DNA of 64,000 bases from Brotaphodocola sp003480315 (GCF_964246085.1 NZ_CAXTPD010000007.1), one strand, 5' to 3'; positions 41,985 to 50,404 are shown, counted from the stretch's first letter. Made by a program: numbers and translations. The notes: generated from the sequence alone by a model not told the origin.

Positions 41985-42590
41985 TTATGCGAGAGCTTCA
42001 AAGATCAGCTTTCCTACCACAGAACCGCCATCCAGAATGCCGATGGACTGTTCTGCATAGTAAGCAGCCCGTCCGTGTACAGACTTCATCTTCTTCGTGT
42101 TCTCAGAGCCCTGAGCAGCTATTTCGGCTGCTGCCTTGAGCGCTTCCCCGAAGCTTTCGCTCTCATGCTCTTTTAAGCATACGGCTGCCGGATAGATCGC
42201 ATCCAGAATTGTCTTCTCTCCGGGCTTTGATCCGGCCTTTTCCATGATTTTCTCGACGCCGCTCATCACTGCCTCGGCAAACTCCGGAAGCGTTGCTTCG
42301 GTTTTCCCCTTCAGGGATTTTGCCATTCCCATGAATGCAAAGCTGATGATGGTACCCAGGCTGGACGGTGCTGCCTCATTGAATACCTTTCCGGTCTGCA
42401 TCATGAGTTTTCCAAGGTCTGTCTCCTCTGCTTCTGCCGCAAAGGCTGCCGCTGCCGCAAAGCCCTCACTCATGGAAACTCCCAGATCTCCGTCTCCGTT
42501 CTGCTGATCCAGTTTAATCAGGTATTCCTTATTTTCGGTCATGACTGCGCTGATCTTGCTCAGTCCGTCAATTACAGACTGTTTGTTCAT
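41985..42590 (-). CDS. dhaL: DhaL-type kinase subunit (DAK2 domain)
   Basis: The 201-residue nucleotide-binding half of a dihydroxyacetone-kinase type enzyme. The Mg/ADP loop reads DQQNGDGDLGVSM (D28, D33, D35). Standard DhaL has GDGDHG; here the His is Leu. TLGTIISFAFMGMAK and a Gly-rich GRAAYYAEQSIGILDGGSV follow. It pairs with the DhaK-like protein 13 bp upstream. No DhaM (PTS donor) is present in the window, so the phosphoryl donor may be ATP or a DhaM encoded elsewhere. Confidence 0.88.
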   Translation of the reverse strand: MNKQSVIDGLSKISAVMTENKEYLIKLDQQNGDGDLGVSMSEGFAAAAAFAAEAEETDLGKLMMQTGKVFNEAAPSSLGTIISFAFMGMAKSLKGKTEATLPEFAEAVMSGVEKIMEKAGSKPGEKTILDAIYPAAVCLKEHESESFGEALKAAAEIAAQGSENTKKMKSVHGRAAYYAEQSIGILDGGSVVGKLIFEALA

Positions 42591-42603
42591 ATCGCAATTC
42601 CTC

Positions 42604-43611
42604 CTATTTGTTGTAATTGGTATAAAACGGTGTCTTAGCCGGAGCCGCCAACAGCGCTTTCAGTTCCTCATCCAGCTTGAAGATCGTCAGGGAAAGTCCT
42701 GCCATCTCCATGGAGGTAGCAAACTCGCCAACATGCGGCATAAATACCTTTACGCCCTTGTCTTCCAGCAGTTTGTGTACGCGTCCGTAAACGATCAGCT
42801 GCTCCTCCAGCGGAGTTGCGCCGAGACCGTTGACCATGACAGAAACCTCATCACCGGAGACAAGCGGCATATCTGCAGTGATACGCTCCACTAAAATGTC
42901 AGCCACTTCGTCTGCAGTCATCATCTTGCGCACTTCAATTCCTTTTTCTCCATGGATTCCCATGCCAATCTCAATCTCATCATCGGCGATGGAGAAGGTC
43001 GGCTCACCTACCTGCGGAACAATGCAGGGAGTCAGCGCAACACCCATGGTACGGATATGATCCAGCGCCTTCTGCGCAACACCTGCAACCTCATCCAGAT
43101 TCTTCATCTGAGCCGCAGCTGCTCCGGCAACCTTGAATGCATAAACCATACCTGCCACGCCGCGGCGCTTCTCTTTGGTTTCCTTCGGACTGCTGGCAAC
43201 ATCATCTTTGACACGGACGGTTCTGGTCTCCACATCGTCCATCTCCACCATCTCACAGGCCATGTCAAAGTTCATATTGTCACCGCCGTAGTTGCCATAC
43301 AGGCACAGCACGCCGTTTCCACGGTCACAGGCCTTGATCATATTTGCCATCTTGCTTGCAGACGGGGAGGCAAACACATTGCCGATCGCGCAGCCATCCA
43401 GCATTCCGTCACCCACATAGCCCAGGAACACAGGAAGATGTCCGCTTCCGCCCGCTGTAACGATTCCAACTTTTCCATCCGCTACCGGATAATTGGTAAC
43501 CAGGATCCTCTCATCACCATCTAACAGCTTTACCTTGTCACCGTAAGCTGCAATGATGCCTGTCATCGTATCCTTTACAAAATTTTCCGGATTATTGATT
43601 AATTTTTTCAT
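42604..43611 (-). CDS. dhaK: DhaK-type kinase subunit (dihydroxyacetone or related hydroxyketone kinase)
   Basis: The 335-residue substrate-binding half. The active-site regions are recognisable but divergent: TAGGSGHLP (His58; the standard is GGGSGHEP), NYGGDNMNF (the catalytic Asp is kept) and MGIHGEKG (His that forms the hemiaminal; the standard is GEPG). ATG 43611 is chosen because GGAGG lies eight bases upstream; the ATG at 43626 overlaps that ribosome binding site. It lies between the livF of the second importer and dhaL. Its substrate is probably a short hydroxyketone or ketose, not proven to be dihydroxyacetone. Confidence 0.87.
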   Translation of the reverse strand: MKKLINNPENFVKDTMTGIIAAYGDKVKLLDGDERILVTNYPVADGKVGIVTAGGSGHLPVFLGYVGDGMLDGCAIGNVFASPSASKMANMIKACDRGNGVLCLYGNYGGDNMNFDMACEMVEMDDVETRTVRVKDDVASSPKETKEKRRGVAGMVYAFKVAGAAAAQMKNLDEVAGVAQKALDHIRTMGVALTPCIVPQVGEPTFSIADDEIEIGMGIHGEKGIEVRKMMTADEVADILVERITADMPLVSGDEVSVMVNGLGATPLEEQLIVYGRVHKLLEDKGVKVFMPHVGEFATSMEMAGLSLTIFKLDEELKALLAAPAKTPFYTNYNK

Positions 43612-43633
43612 GGCATTTTCCTCCATTATTTAT

Positions 43634-44344
43634 TTATGCACCAAGATAAGCCGCTTTTACTCTCGGATCAGTCAAAAGATCCTTACCCTTGCCTTCCATA
43701 ATGATCTTTCCTGTTTCCAGCACATAACCGCGGTCTGCGATGGAAAGCGCCATGGACGCATTCTGCTCGATCAGCAGGATGGTTTTTCCCATGTCACGGA
43801 TCTGTAAGATCAGGTCAAAGATTCCTTCTACAATGATCGGAGCAAGTCCCAGGGACGGCTCATCCAGCATCACAATATCCGGATCCATCATCAGTCCTCT
43901 GGAAATTGCAAGCATCTGCTGCTCGCCACCGGAAAGGCTTCCGCCGGCCTGGGTCAGACGCTCTTTTAATCTCGGGAAAAGCTTGTACTGCTCCTCCAGA
44001 AGCTCCTGGATCCGGTTCTTTGACAGTTTCGGATTTCCGAGAGATCCCGCAATCAGGTTCTCATAAACCGACAGCGCCGGAAAAATCTTTCTTCCCTCCG
44101 GCACATGGCACATACCCATCTTAACGATTTTGTCCGGTGCCATCCTGCTGATGTCGGTGTCTTTAAACTGAACACTTCCTCCGGCTTTGTGGACCAGCCC
44201 GGAGATTGCATGCAGGGATGTTGTTTTTCCTGCGCCGTTAGAACCGATCAGGGTGATGATCTCGCCCTGGTCTACGTGGAAGCTGATTTCGGACAGTGCT
44301 GTGATATATCCGTAATTCACGGAAAGATTTTCCACCTTAAGCAT
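43634..44344 (-). CDS. livF: Liv-type ABC transporter ATPase LivF (second system)
   Basis: 236 residues; Walker A GSNGAGKTT, signature LSGGEQQML, Walker B IVMLDEPSLGLAP. The PEGRKIFPAL block marks a LivF. It overlaps livG by 8 bp. It is clearly divergent from the copy at 9452-10162. Because the next genes are dhaK and dhaL, the imported ligand may not be an amino acid. Confidence 0.92.
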   Translation of the reverse strand: MLKVENLSVNYGYITALSEISFHVDQGEIITLIGSNGAGKTTSLHAISGLVHKAGGSVQFKDTDISRMAPDKIVKMGMCHVPEGRKIFPALSVYENLIAGSLGNPKLSKNRIQELLEEQYKLFPRLKERLTQAGGSLSGGEQQMLAISRGLMMDPDIVMLDEPSLGLAPIIVEGIFDLILQIRDMGKTILLIEQNASMALSIADRGYVLETGKIIMEGKGKDLLTDPRVKAAYLGA

Positions 44345-45161
44345 GTACTTTCACCGCCTCTCCTGCAACAATTCCCTTACCAAAGTATGCTTCCTGTACT
44401 TCCTTGCTGGCCTTGATCTCGTCCGGAGTTCCCTCACAGATCTTCTGACCGAAATTAAGTACCAGGATCCGGTTACAGGAATTCATAACAAACTTCATAT
44501 CATGCTCAATTACCGCAATGGTATAGCCGCCCTCATTCAGCATTATGATGAATTCCATCAGCTCTTGAGTCTCCATCGGGTTCATGCCCGCTGCAGGCTC
44601 ATCCAGAAGCAGAATATACGGCTCCAGGGCCAGTGCTCTGGCGATCTCCACCTTACGCTGCATTCCATAAGCAAGGTTACCGGCCATGGTATCGCGGTAC
44701 TGATACAGACCGATGGCCTTTAAGATTTCTTCACTCTTATAGATCGCGTATTCCTCATCCTGCCTGTAAGTCCTGGTATGCGCAATGGCATCAAAGATAT
44801 TGCTTTTGGTGCGGATATGGCATCCGATCTTTACATTATCAAGAACACTCATGAACTTGAACAGCTGCAGGTTCTGAAACGTACGCGCCATTCGTTTTCT
44901 TGCTACCTTCTCTGCAGAAAATCCGGTTACATCCTCCCCAAGCAGATACACATTGCCCTTGGTCGGAGTATACATGCCGGTACACATGTTGAAGAACGTG
45001 GTCTTTCCTGCTCCGTTCGGACCGATGATCCCGAAGATATCTCCCGGCATGACCTTCATATCTACGTTGTCGACTGCTTTCAGACCGCCAAAGTATTTGC
45101 ACAGCCCCTTTGATTCCAGAACCGGCACATTCTTATCCAGTTGTTCAAATTTGGTTATCAT
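44337..45161 (-). CDS. livG: Liv-type ABC transporter ATPase LivG (second system)
   Basis: 274 residues; Walker A GPNGAGKTTFFNMCTG, RMARTFQNLQLF, the LivG-type signature LAYGMQRKVEIARALAL and LLLDEPAAGMNP. It overlaps livM by 4 bp and livF by 8 bp, so the block is translationally coupled. Confidence 0.93.
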   Translation of the reverse strand: MITKFEQLDKNVPVLESKGLCKYFGGLKAVDNVDMKVMPGDIFGIIGPNGAGKTTFFNMCTGMYTPTKGNVYLLGEDVTGFSAEKVARKRMARTFQNLQLFKFMSVLDNVKIGCHIRTKSNIFDAIAHTRTYRQDEEYAIYKSEEILKAIGLYQYRDTMAGNLAYGMQRKVEIARALALEPYILLLDEPAAGMNPMETQELMEFIIMLNEGGYTIAVIEHDMKFVMNSCNRILVLNFGQKICEGTPDEIKASKEVQEAYFGKGIVAGEAVKVHA

Positions 45162-46153
45162 GCTTTCTTCACCTCCGCAGCCTTGTCTTTTTTCCGGATC
45201 TTACCGCCTGCCAGAATGGAATCAGTAGCACCTAAGAGTCCCTGCGGACGAACCCACATCATCAAAATGATGATGATCGCATAGATCACGTAACGCCAGT
45301 TTTCCAGGAAACGAAGGGTCTCCGTCAGAATCGTAACAATGGCAGAGCCCACGATCGGTCCAAGAAGAGTTCCCTGACCGCCAATGACCACCATAGCCAG
45401 AACGTTGAAACCGGTATCCGTTGTAAACTGGGAAGCCTCAATGTAGTTTACGAAAGGTGCGTAAGCTGCACCGATGATGCCTGCCCAGAACGCGCCGTAC
45501 ATAAAATTTAAACACTTGCAGAAGCTGGTCTCAACTCCCAGGGATTTTGCTGCTACCTGGTCTTCCCGGATTGCCATCCATGCTCTTCCGACTCTGGATT
45601 TGAGCACGCGGGATGTCACAAAGAGGAATGCGATTCCAATGATCAGAAACAGAAAATAGTAATGCTTCGGACGGAAGATTTCCATACCAAAGACACTCGG
45701 ATACGGAATCTGCTTGATGCCTAACGCACCGCCTGTAACCGGAGTCCAGGTCTGCGCGATGATACGGATGATTTCCGAAGCACCCAGTGTAACGATAGAC
45801 AGATAAACACCTGAAAGCTTTAAAGTCGGAAGACTCACAAGAAGTCCAACCAGTGCCGCAAGCACGCCTGCAACCGGAAGGATCAGCCAGAAATTCAAGC
45901 CCAGTGTTTTGGTGCAGGCTGCACAGGTGTAAGCCCCGATACAGAAGAAGCCGGCCTGGCCAAGGCAGGTCTGGCCGCTGTAGCCATTGATGACATTTAA
46001 GGAGCCTGCCAGCGTCGCGTACATCATGATGGTACAGATATAGCGCAGGATCAGCGCCTGCTTGATCACAAACGGAAGGATCAGGGAGATGATAAACAGC
46101 CCGATAAGTACCGGGAGTTTATGTTTGTTATAAAATTCCATGACACGTGCCAT
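45158..46153 (-). CDS. livM: Liv-type ABC transporter permease LivM (second system)
   Basis: 331 residues, with multiple spans. Core motifs are NGYSGQTCLGQAGFFCIGAY, LKLSGVYLSIVTLGASEI and the ATPase-contact loop AIREDQVAAKSLGVE. The Lys-rich C-terminus (RKKDKAAEVKKA) is cytoplasmic. It shares one base with the livH stop. Confidence 0.92.
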   Translation of the reverse strand: MARVMEFYNKHKLPVLIGLFIISLILPFVIKQALILRYICTIMMYATLAGSLNVINGYSGQTCLGQAGFFCIGAYTCAACTKTLGLNFWLILPVAGVLAALVGLLVSLPTLKLSGVYLSIVTLGASEIIRIIAQTWTPVTGGALGIKQIPYPSVFGMEIFRPKHYYFLFLIIGIAFLFVTSRVLKSRVGRAWMAIREDQVAAKSLGVETSFCKCLNFMYGAFWAGIIGAAYAPFVNYIEASQFTTDTGFNVLAMVVIGGQGTLLGPIVGSAIVTILTETLRFLENWRYVIYAIIIILMMWVRPQGLLGATDSILAGGKIRKKDKAAEVKKA

Positions 46154-47040
46154 TATACTCTCACTCCCTTCTTGCTGACAAATCCCTGCGGACGGATCAG
46201 CAGGACAATGATCAGGAAACCGAACGCGAATACATCACGGAAGGTTGCCATGGTAAGCGCGATTCCCAGGTTCTCGATAATACCGATGCACAGACCGCCC
46301 AGAGCAGAGAAGCGGATATCCACCAGTCCGCCAAGAACGCTGGCCGAGAATGCCTTCATACTGTATGCGCCGCCCATGGTAGCGGATACAGAATAATAAT
46401 AGATGCAAAGCAGAATTCCTGCGATACCACCAAAGCCGGAACCGATACAGTTACCGATCATTGCGGTACGTTTCACATTAATGCCCACCAGATACGCCGC
46501 ATCCTTATTCTGGCTGACTGCACGGAGCGCGATGCCCCATTTTGTTTTATTGAAAAACAAAGTCAGGCCGCCTGCCAGTACAATGACCAGAAGAATGACA
46601 ATGATCTGCAGCAGTTTTATATCCAGATTAATGCTTCCCAAAGAAATGGTAAACGTCTTATTTTCAATGATATTAAGTACAGGTTTTGTTTCCGGTCCAA
46701 ACACGATCTGGGCCAGGTTTTTGATCAGCATACTGATACCGATCGTACATAACAGAGAAATGTGCCGGGGTGCATTGAAGAATTTCTCATAACAGAGTTT
46801 GTAGACCACAATGCCAATCACAAAGGATCCGGCAAAGGCCGCCATAATTGCCAGCGGCAGGTTGTTTCCAACCAATAGAAAAATGTAATAAGCAGAAAAC
46901 GCTCCGATCATCATGATCTCGCCGTAGGTGAAGGTTACCATACCTACAACACCAACGATGACGGAATAACCGATTGCCATCAGTGCATAAATCGAGCCCT
47001 GGCAAAGGCCATTGATCAGCTGATTTAAAAAGTATTCCAT
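46153..47040 (-). CDS. livH: Liv-type ABC transporter permease LivH (second system)
   Basis: 295 residues, with multiple spans. QGSIYALMAIGYSVIVGVVGMVTFTYGE replaces the usual LNFAHGD signature of amino acid systems with VTFTYGE. The contact loop is AVSQNKDAAYLVGIN. It follows livK by 30 bp, with a hairpin between them. Confidence 0.92.
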   Translation of the reverse strand: MEYFLNQLINGLCQGSIYALMAIGYSVIVGVVGMVTFTYGEIMMIGAFSAYYIFLLVGNNLPLAIMAAFAGSFVIGIVVYKLCYEKFFNAPRHISLLCTIGISMLIKNLAQIVFGPETKPVLNIIENKTFTISLGSINLDIKLLQIIVILLVIVLAGGLTLFFNKTKWGIALRAVSQNKDAAYLVGINVKRTAMIGNCIGSGFGGIAGILLCIYYYSVSATMGGAYSMKAFSASVLGGLVDIRFSALGGLCIGIIENLGIALTMATFRDVFAFGFLIIVLLIRPQGFVSKKGVRV

Positions 47041-47057
47041 ACAATCCCTCCTAAGAG

Positions 47058-47082
47058 GAGGGGTCTGTTATTACAGACCCTC
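47058..47082 (-). other. Hairpin at the livK stop codon
   Basis: Arms GAGGGTCTGT and ACAGACCCCTC (minus strand) with a short AATA loop overlap the livK stop. No T tract follows. Such hairpins after binding-protein genes often protect the upstream RNA and raise the ratio of binding protein to permease. Confidence 0.55.
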
Positions 47083-48300
47083 CGCACCATAATCAAACCC
47101 TTCCAGTACGACCCACTTCGCGTCTTTTACGCCGCAGATCATGTACTGTCTCTGGATATCGCCATCTTCCATGAAATTCAGTGCTCCGGTAATGCCTTCG
47201 TTCTGGCTGTTTGCAAGAGCCTCCTGAATTGCTTCACGGGTGATCTCGCCGTCACCGATCTTCTCAATGGCATTCTTGATCAGATAAACGCAGTCATATG
47301 CGCATGCCGGATGAATAGTCGGTTTGAATCCGGACTTTTCCTCGAAGGTTGATGCCCATTTGCTTAAAGTCTCATTGTTCTCATCAAAGAAGAACGGAGA
47401 AGTTACGATCAGATTGTCCGGGGTGGTCAGCTGATTGATGAGCTGTTCAGAAGTACCAGGTCCCAGTGCTACATGCTGGATATCCCAGCCTGCCGCGTCA
47501 GCCTGATTAAAGATTGCCGCAACAGAATCACCCTGGTCCATAACTACCAGACAATCCGGATCGATAGAACGCATCTTGGTGATCAGGGAGCTGAAATCCT
47601 TCTCGCCGGTTGCGTATTTCTCAACAGTTACATCCAGACCTTCTTTTTCAGCCTGTTTCATAAAGTTATCATAGCAGGAAAGTCCCCAGTCACTGTCCAC
47701 ACGGATGACTGCGATCTTCTTAGCGCTTAAATACTTGTTCAGGACATATTTTGCAAGGAATGGTGCTTCCGCATCCTGACGTCCCATAATACTGAAGCAG
47801 TACTTACTCATGTTTGCGTAGTCCGGAGCAGATGCTGTCGGGCTCAGCTGTACGATGCCGTAGCGCTCTACGATCTCAGCGTTTGCCTTGCAGGCACCGG
47901 AGGTGAAATCGCCGAGAATTGCCAGTACGCTGTCATCCTCCGCGAAGTTGGTTGCCATGTTGGAAGAAACAACCGCATCACCCTGGGTATCCTTAACATC
48001 AATCTCAAACGGATGACCGTTTGCGCCGCCGTTTGCGTTGATCTCGTCGATCGCCATCTGGAAACCGATCTGGAATCCTTTGCCGTACTCTGCGTAGTTG
48101 CCGGTCAGCGGAGCAAGTCCGCCAAGTTTGATCACGCTCTTATCGGCACCGCCGCCCTGCTCTGCCTTGTCTGTTTTTGCTTCTGACGCTGCCGCACTTT
48201 CCCCGTTTGTCTTGGCACCGCCGGAACATCCTGTCATAACACTTGCTGCCATCATCACTGCGCATGCAGCTGCTGCAATTCGCTTAAATCCCTTATGCAT
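47071..48300 (-). CDS. livK: Liv-type substrate-binding lipoprotein (second system)
   Basis: 409 residues. A signal peptide with lipobox MTGC (Cys at about 24) precedes a Ser/Ala/Lys linker and a periplasmic-binding fold type I domain (IKLGGLAPLTGNYAEYG, LGDFTSGACKANAEI, IMGRQDAEAPFLAKY, VDSDWGLSCYDNF). The ligand is unknown. ATG 48300 has AAGGAGG eight bases upstream. It lies 3' of the two ATC-hydrolase-like genes in the same operon. Confidence 0.92.
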   Translation of the reverse strand: MHKGFKRIAAAACAVMMAASVMTGCSGGAKTNGESAAASEAKTDKAEQGGGADKSVIKLGGLAPLTGNYAEYGKGFQIGFQMAIDEINANGGANGHPFEIDVKDTQGDAVVSSNMATNFAEDDSVLAILGDFTSGACKANAEIVERYGIVQLSPTASAPDYANMSKYCFSIMGRQDAEAPFLAKYVLNKYLSAKKIAVIRVDSDWGLSCYDNFMKQAEKEGLDVTVEKYATGEKDFSSLITKMRSIDPDCLVVMDQGDSVAAIFNQADAAGWDIQHVALGPGTSEQLINQLTTPDNLIVTSPFFFDENNETLSKWASTFEEKSGFKPTIHPACAYDCVYLIKNAIEKIGDGEITREAIQEALANSQNEGITGALNFMEDGDIQRQYMICGVKDAKWVVLEGFDYGAEGL

Positions 48301-48342
48301 AATACATACCTCCTTCAAATTGTAGACCCCTTTTTGATGCTA

Positions 48343-48834
48343 TTATTTATGGAAGCAAAGCTTACAGGTTGCACAACCCTTCGCGATGGTATCCGTCAGA
48401 TCCAGGGTAAGACCCATTTCCTCTGCGATGCCGCGGTCTCCGTCCATTGCAATGTCACATAACAGTGCGCAGGTCTCATCATCAAAGCCCTGTTTCTTCC
48501 ATGCGTTCAGCAGTGCGCAGTAGTGGAAATCTACCGGTACTTCAGAATCGGTCACTTCGTGTACGTCCATCTCGAAGGTCTTCTGACCAAGCTCTCCGAG
48601 GAATACGCCTGCGAATTTTTTACCATCATTAGAGCCACCGCATGCTTCCTTGAAGCCTTTGCCGTGGAAGTTGCCGCAGCGACGGATTGCTCTGCGGAAT
48701 GCCGGTTCCGGATCAATTCCGTCTTTTCTTAATTCATCAAAGATCAGGCCCATCCAGGTTGCACGATGCTCGATCGCTGCACGGTTGATATTTACCTCAA
48801 CATCATTTGTAATTTTCGCTTCATTCTTAATCAT
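48343..48834 (-). CDS. ATC hydrolase-like protein, copy A
   Basis: The 163-residue protein resembles the L-2-amino-thiazoline-4-carboxylic acid hydrolase family (PF14196-like). It has PEPAFRRAIRRCGNFHG in the first half, then FHYCALLNAWKKQG, CDIAMDGDRGIAEEMG and a Cys-rich end GCATCKLCFHK. Known members open a thiazoline ring on the way to cysteine; the true substrate here is unknown. Its protein is identical in every residue to copy B, 41 bp upstream, while the DNA differs at about 18 sites, all silent by eye. It precedes livK2. Confidence 0.68.
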   Translation of the reverse strand: MIKNEAKITNDVEVNINRAAIEHRATWMGLIFDELRKDGIDPEPAFRRAIRRCGNFHGKGFKEACGGSNDGKKFAGVFLGELGQKTFEMDVHEVTDSEVPVDFHYCALLNAWKKQGFDDETCALLCDIAMDGDRGIAEEMGLTLDLTDTIAKGCATCKLCFHK

Positions 48835-48875
48835 TTCATTTTTTCCTCTTTGTATTTTTTGTGTATTTCTTCCTA

Positions 48876-49367
48876 TTATTTATGGAAGCAGAGCTTACAG
48901 GTTGCACAGCCCTTTGCAATGGTATCCGTCAGATCCAGGGTGAGACCCATTTCCTCTGCGATGCCGCGGTCTCCGTCCATTGCAATGTCACATAACAGTG
49001 CGCAGGTCTCATCATCAAAGCCCTGTTTTTTCCATGCGTTCAGCAGTGCGCAGTAATGGAAATCTACCGGTACTTCAGAATCGGTCACTTCGTGTACGTC
49101 CATCTCGAAGGTCTTCTGACCAAGCTCTCCGAGGAATACGCCTGCGAATTTTTTACCATCATTGGAGCCACCGCATGCTTCCTTGAAGCCTTTGCCGTGG
49201 AAGTTGCCGCAGCGGCGGATTGCTCTGCGGAATGCCGGTTCCGGATCGATCCCATCTTTTCTTAATTCATCAAAGATCAGGCCCATCCAGGTTGCACGAT
49301 GTTCGATCGCTGCGCGGTTGATGTTGACCTCAACATCATTTGTGATTTTTGCTTCATTCTTAATCAT
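48876..49367 (-). CDS. ATC hydrolase-like protein, copy B
   Basis: The first gene of the accessory operon, with an AAGGAGGGG site before its ATG and a promoter at 49429-49456. The product is the same 163-residue protein as copy A (48343-48834), including the conserved Cys residues and the GDRG segment. Tandem placement with only silent differences shows either recent duplication with strong purifying selection or repeated gene conversion. The enzyme is probably cytoplasmic, since no signal peptide is visible. Confidence 0.68.
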   Translation of the reverse strand: MIKNEAKITNDVEVNINRAAIEHRATWMGLIFDELRKDGIDPEPAFRRAIRRCGNFHGKGFKEACGGSNDGKKFAGVFLGELGQKTFEMDVHEVTDSEVPVDFHYCALLNAWKKQGFDDETCALLCDIAMDGDRGIAEEMGLTLDLTDTIAKGCATCKLCFHK

Positions 49368-49411
49368 TTCTTAAACCCCTCCTTCTGCTTATCTAATCCG
49401 ATAAGTTTTCG

Positions 49412-49429
49412 TTAATACCCATGTGTTAA
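49412..49429. promoter_or_regulatory. Candidate GntR operator next to the cluster promoter
   Basis: An 18-bp imperfect inverted repeat with TTAA ends and AC/GT inner matches sits directly downstream of the -10 box of the cluster promoter, where a repressor would block initiation. The neighbouring GntR-type gene is the likely regulator. This is an inference from position and symmetry. Confidence 0.4.
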
Positions 49430-49456
49430 TCATATCAGTTTTTAAGCAAATGTCAA
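49429..49456 (-). promoter_or_regulatory. Promoter of the ATC hydrolase-liv-dhaKL operon
   Basis: TTGACA (49451-49456), a 16-bp spacer and TATGAT (49429-49434) on the minus strand, followed by a leader of about 55 bases to the first gene. Confidence 0.75.
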
Positions 49457-49532
49457 TACCGTACTTTGTTTATTTTTTATATTTTTCTCATTAATTCAAC
49501 TGTTTTTTTATTATTTTTACATGTTCACCGGT

Positions 49533-49560
49533 TTGCATTAGCTTTTTTCACGTATATTCT
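49533..49560 (+). promoter_or_regulatory. Possible promoter of the GntR-type gene
   Basis: TTGCAT (49533-49538), a 16-bp spacer and TATTCT (49555-49560). The rest of the 324-bp intergenic region (49368-49691) is very A/T-rich and holds no gene that I can support. Confidence 0.35.
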
Positions 49561-49691
49561 CGATGTTTTTGCATCTAAATTGTGCTATTATTCCATCGTT
49601 TTTACTTGCTTTTTTTGTTTTCCCACTATATACTTATTTTAAATCGCACAATCAAAACAGCACATTTTATAGAAAGCAGGCTCAAACTAAT

Positions 49692-50345
49692 ATGACATGT
49701 TCAATTCCCACGACCAACAATTCCAATTTAAAAGAATATATCCATGACCAGATTCTGAAAGATGTCATCGAAGGAACGCTTCAGCCCAATATGATCCTCC
49801 ATGAGAAAAAACTGATGGAGCAGTATGGTGTCAGCCGGTCTCCTGTGCGCGAAGCCCTGATCCAGCTTTGCAGCGAAGGAACTCTCTGCAATTATCCCAA
49901 GCGCGGATATGAGGTTTCTTCCATCACAGAAAAAGAGATCCAGGATATCATACACTTCCGCATCGCAGTCGAATGCTCATTTCTTATGCAGTGTGGTCCA
50001 AACATCAGTGATGAAACCCTGAAAAAGCTGGACGAATACATTGCCGACCACGCGGTTCTTCAGGCCAACGGCCTTACAGCACTGCAGCACTGGACCTCCA
50101 ACATGAAATTCCATCTTCTGCTCTTTTCAAGCTATGATAATCCCTATACTTATCAGAAGCTCAAAGAGGCTATGACGATCCAGACCCGTTTTTACGCCCA
50201 GAAGCGTTCCAAAAAATGGCAGACTCCCGTCTTCACTGACCGGGATATCCTGCACCAGGCTGTCCTGGATTACCTGAAACAAAAAAATTACACCATGGCA
50301 TCCAGCATTCTCAAAGCAGATATCGAAGACCGTTCTGCCGTCTGA
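49692..50345 (+). CDS. GntR family transcriptional regulator (FadR/FCD type)
   Basis: 217 residues from ATG 49692. Winged helix: LKEYIHDQILKDVIEGTLQPNMILHEKKLMEQYGVSRSPVREAL is the standard GntR N-terminal domain, and YPKRGYEVSS is the wing. An all-helical ligand domain (about 85-215) carries the EI-x-DIIHFRIAVE start of FCD. The longer frame from 49563 encodes a spurious hydrophobic N-terminus. It is divergent from the ATC hydrolase-liv-dhaKL operon and is the obvious regulator. The effector may be a metabolite of that pathway. Confidence 0.88.
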   Translation: MTCSIPTTNNSNLKEYIHDQILKDVIEGTLQPNMILHEKKLMEQYGVSRSPVREALIQLCSEGTLCNYPKRGYEVSSITEKEIQDIIHFRIAVECSFLMQCGPNISDETLKKLDEYIADHAVLQANGLTALQHWTSNMKFHLLLFSSYDNPYTYQKLKEAMTIQTRFYAQKRSKKWQTPVFTDRDILHQAVLDYLKQKNYTMASSILKADIEDRSAV

Positions 50346-50352
50346 CTGCGCA

Positions 50353-50386
50353 AAAAATGCACCGGAATGATCTCCGGTGCATTTTT
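50353..50386. terminator. Bidirectional terminator between the GntR and MATE genes
   Basis: Perfect 14-bp arms (50353-50366 and 50373-50386) with T runs on both strands, between convergent genes. Confidence 0.9.
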
Positions 50387-50404
50387 CCATCTCAGTACAC
50401 TTTC

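Noticed and set aside
49563..49691. Hydrophobic N-terminus for the GntR-type regulator, suggesting a membrane-bound regulator
   Set aside because: The segment is encoded by A/T-rich intergenic DNA, with no ribosome binding site and no match to the family start.
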